DNA from: Saxidomus purpurata
Taxonomy: Eukaryota > Mollusca > Bivalvia > Venerida > Veneridae
DNA: 64,000 nucleotides
Reading direction: 5' to 3'
Assembly: GCA_022818135.1 (NCBI GenBank)
Contig: JAFMSR010000003.1
Span: 33,651,997-33,715,996 of the forward strand
Position numbers and translations under genes: made by a program. The first letter of the stretch is position 1. Every line of letters begins with the position of its first letter. The notes beneath the pieces were generated by a model, which saw only the letters and a program-made list of their open reading frames with translations, made no database searches and was not told where the DNA came from. Below are positions 59,755 to 64,000 of the stretch, in pieces.

Positions 59755-62700
59755 ACTTTTAAAGATTATGAAGGTACTAGAAAGGTTAAGTTTTATCAAA
59801 CCTAATCGACTACTAGTATTATTTAATATTAAATACGGAGAAGATAACACTTACCAGTCCAAATACAGAAAAAGAAAGGAAAGACGTCAAGCAGTACGAG
59901 AAGTAATTATTGTATAAAATGCAATAAATAGTTCTAAATTCGTATATGTATAAGGGTTATTATAAGGTGTAAGTATGGAATGACTTAAGTATATGACGAG
60001 GTCTTATATTTGGAGAGCTCTCTTATTCAATTAATGAGATCAAAGATTGAATTAAAGTACGCAATAAAGGAATCGAAGGCCTCTACAGCTCAGTTAGTGG
60101 TATTGAAAAATCATTTCTAGCGCGGTTAAATTCAACTATTTCGGAAAGCTCTATTATTGCATTGAAGAATTGTTCTCTAATTGTTTTATAACGTGCTACA
60201 TATTAATCAAAGATATCAATTTTTTTTACTCTATTCGATTCTCTAGTGGAAAACGAAAATAGAGATTGAGTTAGTTCCTTATCCATGCACACAAGAAAAT
60301 TCTGCAGCGCAGTACAGGTTTCCCTAAATACTTGCATCACCGATTATTTAGGGGCGAACCGTTAGTAAAGCATTATGCTTCTCTTAAAGGCATGAACCAA
60401 TGTTATATCTGGGGGTGAAAAGTTAAAAACACTAGAGGAACAGCGGGAATATATAGACATGAGTTAACACGGACAACATGAATCCCAACCTCTTAAGAAA
60501 GCTAAGGATAACAACCAACCAATACCAGTTACATCGACATAACAAAGTTTGCGCTTCTGGGCAAAAAAGAAACATAACCGGGGCTTTCTACAAAAGCATC
60601 GTAAACACCCTAATGCCAAGTAATTGTTAAATATTTTTATGACAAATAAAATTTATAGGAAATTGAGTAAAAATATCATGTAGCTATCAGACAGATCCCG
60701 TTTTAGTAACGAATCAAATAGCACGATGTTAGTGCCATGAGAGTAAGGCTGTCGCATGGGAAACGTTTAGTTTCATTTGTATCTGAACCTACATGAGTAA
60801 CACGTGATGTATTTTATTGCTAAGTATATAAAGCAAGATGAGCGTGAGAAGGTTACCGATGGCACGAAAAGGTAAAATTGTTCCAATGGTTTTAACACAG
60901 CAATGCAATTTTAAAATACTAGAGGAACATCATGAACATATAGAAAATCTATATAATTACACTGACTGCAAGGTTATTGATCGAATTCATAAATTTAGCC
61001 AGTAGATGTTAAAGAACAACAAGAATATTACATTATGATTTATATGTGAGTTGCATGGCTTAGACTGTCTTAATTAGGTCCGGTTCTTATTAATTATTAA
61101 ATCTACTCCCAGTCTGGCTGATGATATCGCAAGTGCATGTGTTGATAATTTGATTAAGAAAGGTTTATGAAAACCGTTAGCGTGTTTGCCTGGCTTAGTT
61201 GTTACTTAAGGCAGATAATTGTTACATGTTAAGATATTTAATCAGTTTAGCAACGATAGTTTTAGAAACTAGAATACTATACACGTTTATGCTAGAACTA
61301 TTGGTATGAAACCATTTGTCAAGCATAATATGCGATAGCCAGATAGACACATGGTATAAGCTATTTATACCACATGACAATGACTAACCGAACTGTATAT
61401 GTATTCAAATACAAACCAATGATAATTGTGTGCGACTAATACATTAATGTGTTATAGGACTACTTTTGCTATCTGTTATAACTCATATCCTATAAATTAA
61501 AACATTTATCAGTGTATAGTGCCTTTATTGACTGATGAAACGACATCTAGACATATTTGCTGGAGTGCAAATGCACTCATTAGATTAAATATTTCATGCA
61601 CATCATTTAATCGCTTTATATCTTTACGTAAGGTGGCTCATTGTTATGATTAACTTTTGTACAACCATACAAGTTAAGAACAGCATTATCAGCATAGATA
61701 ATATACATGTATGTAAATGGCACAGCTAGTCTCTGAGGGTGCTTTGTGATACTATCGGATGATCAATCCGAGAAAGAAGTAATACCCTGAGATGATACCG
61801 AACAACATTTTAAGCATACCAACTGAAAGAAAATGAAAACTTCTAAGGATAGACTGAAAGGTGAGGTTCCTTTTTTTCATTAACGCACAATGATATAAGG
61901 CGATAATAGTACAAAATGTATCTACTGGGGGATGTGAGTACTCGATGAGCAGCAATTGGTATTTTGAAAATTACCCGGTGAAATTTACAATAAATGTTCT
62001 TTCTTGTCTATGTATTATAAACCCCCTCTTTGTACTCGACGACGTGCAGTTTTTACGATGTCTTGGGTTTGTCAATTATTATACAATGTTATGCAAAGGT
62101 TAGCTCAGAACAATGTAATGCTTAGTCATGCTATGATTATGTGTTTGCATTGTATACGGTGTCATGTAGAATAAATAAATCTGCTTAAGTATTGCCCAAA
62201 TATATGCTTTTCCATAAAATCTTTACGAAAATAGTTAAAATTACAATTACACTCGGGATGTAGTAAAAACGCACATTAAGGCATACAGAAACTAAAAAAA
62301 AATAATCTGGGGGAGTTCCCCATACCCTCCTTACGAGAGGCGATGACCCCCTCTTGTGCTAATGGCTTCAGCCGGACCACTTTTCAATAGTCGACGGCGG
62401 CCCTGACCAGAGATGATAAATCTGAATTGTGGCTCGGCAATCTCATGCACACAACTGATTAAGATTTTCCAGCGAGGATATTCTGGATATTTTGTTGTTA
62501 TAGCCCATATCTACTGAAATATCTACTGAAATATGCGAATGGGCAGTGGGTATTTTAACATGGGCAATATCCAATACAGTGAGAGAAGAAAATGAGTTTA
62601 TACCTGTAAAATGTCACGTAAGCCCTGTCGTCAAGTTAAATGAATTGATATTTAGCTAATTATGCATATTGCTTTCATGCTTTGATTGATATCCTGTGTT

Positions 62701-63340
62701 AAATGATTCATCTACGTCTACAAACGTTTATACGAGTATGAACCATCGTTCTAGATTTTTTAAAATGAAGACAGGTGTTATCAAAAAATCGGACTACCCA
62801 GAGTTGTACTCAACGTAAATAACTTAGTAGAGCTACACGCTATTTGACTTTGATAAGATTCGTCACGATGAGGATATTTTCATAAGGATATGTGTAAGTA
62901 TTGTTTCTGTTACCTAAATACTAGTATTACACATTGCAGTAGGTAATTTGTTGTAGTTATGATTGTTTCTCAATCTCTGTTTGTATTGTATAACCGTTAT
63001 TTGTATTTGATACTATGATTCTGTACTATATCACTATACACACACATATATATATACATGTAACGTAACATATCAGTAACTATACGGTTGCTACACATCA
63101 ATATATATACGTCGCTTTTGAAAACTTTGACCAGTTGACTACATATCAGCTTAGTACATACAACCATTGGAAAGTAGGCAAACGAATCGTTAACACAAAT
63201 GATACTCTGATACAACGAGGGGCATTGTTTAGTTTATCTGATACAACTAGGCGCATGGTTTACCGTGAAAATATGGTAATACTTTGTTGCATGTTGGAAG
63301 TGAGATGAAGAAAACAATGCAACACAATCGAATTCACATC
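59755..63340. repeat. Duplicated block D (partner 27270-29965)
   Basis: Same order and orientation as block C. D-only stretches are about 61310-61905 and much of 62050-63140. A GC-richer island at 62305-62410 stands out from its AT-rich surroundings. No gene recognised. Confidence 0.75.
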
Positions 63341-64000
63341 ATTTTGTGACTGACGAGTAGAAGAAGTCTCGTGTTACAGTTACCAAAACTGCAAAAAAAT
63401 AGTTCCCACCTTGGACCAATAGACTAATGTTGATAAAGGTGATGACATTTGAATTCAAACTCCAGTCAAAAAGATCAAAGCGTCGCATGATGTACTACTG
63501 TGACACACTAATGAGGAAACATAAGAAATATGTTTGCAAAATGTCCTATGACGGTTTCAAACATGTCCACCTTCTCCATTTTGATGTAACATCGTAAAAC
63601 TCTGATATTGTGAAACAATGTTGGAGGTGTGAAAAAGTAGCATTTTTCCATCCTCAAATAATCTCTAGATCTGGCACCTTGTGACTTCTTTTGGTTTTGC
63701 ACCTTCTCCGAGTCAGTCTCGTTTAGAGTAATTTCGAGATATATCCATATCAGACTTCCATGACTCACATCGAGAAGCATTACCGTTCGAATGGAACATC
63801 TCTAGCACGAATGCCAACGTAATGAATGCATCCACTGGTCACTACAAATAAATTCTCAAATTATCCGCATTACGAACACAACTTTTGGTTTATAATAAAA
63901 CATGTATTCTCTTTCAGATTATACTTTTCTGATCGGCGCGATACTTCTGTTAACGTTAAATGAACAGTGGCGATGCAGTGCAACACAAAATTTACCAAGT
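63341..64000. other. Right edge of window
   Basis: Apart from the mariner fragment, no gene. Similarity to block C stops at about 63340. The start of block B (30147), which follows C after 180 bp, is not found here. Confidence 0.4.
63662..63724 (+). pseudogene. Mariner-type transposase fragment
   Basis: SLDLAPCDFFWFCTF in the plus frame matches the conserved SPDLAPCDFFLFPKLK-type segment around the last catalytic Asp of mariner transposases. Flanking sequence has stops and no recognisable ITRs, so this is a small fossil. Confidence 0.55.

Overview
This window is animal nuclear DNA, most likely from a bivalve mollusc. It is AT-rich and intron-rich, with GT-AG exons separated by long non-coding stretches. 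It is full of tRNA-derived SINEs, and it carries the hairpin + (GTCC)n + ~166-bp tandem-monomer elements that I associate with bivalve 'pearl'/Helentron-type repeats. No bacterial operon, rRNA cluster, CRISPR array or intact tRNA gene was seen. The assignment is inferred from family content only.

Real host genes are few. (1) 6060-6899 (+) encodes a TRIM-like protein with two B-boxes and a coiled coil. (2) Two paralogous four-exon TIMP genes (tissue inhibitor of metalloproteinases) lie on the minus strand at 14265-18162 and 32007-35226. Each could be assembled by hand with consistent splice phases into an N-TIMP domain with a basic C-terminal tail. (3) The 3' exons of a type-I membrane protein (57143-59650, +) encode an Ig-like half-domain, a Pro/Thr-rich stalk and one transmembrane helix. 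(4) One isolated cysteine-rich, EGF-like candidate exon lies at 48469-48572 (+).

The layout is dominated by segmental duplication. Block A (about 11727-23096) and block B (about 30147-42106) are same-orientation copies of the TIMP locus. A second pair, E+C (26420-29965) and F+D (49670-63340), is also in the same order and orientation. The second member of that pair is about 10 kb longer because it holds a BEL/Pao retrotransposon and the Ig/transmembrane exons. Because the blocks are alignable, insertions present in only one copy can be read directly: a SINE, a Helentron-like element, a perfect palindrome, minisatellite units and an in-frame exon deletion.

Mobile DNA includes a BEL/Pao element with 174-bp LTRs identical by eye but a gag deletion and many frame breaks (50649-56104, -). 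It also includes a 5'-truncated LINE split by a Helentron-like element just upstream of its RT active site (43114-46447, +), remnants of a Ty3/gypsy element (25240-26240), paired RT/RNase H remnants inside blocks A and B, a mariner-type fragment at the right edge, several MITE/foldback elements and at least eight tRNA-derived repeats.

The strongest biological signal is the TIMP pair. The six N-TIMP cysteines are kept in both copies, but substitutions concentrate in exon 2 and in the ridge that contacts the metalloproteinase. Hand counts suggest more amino-acid-changing than silent change there.
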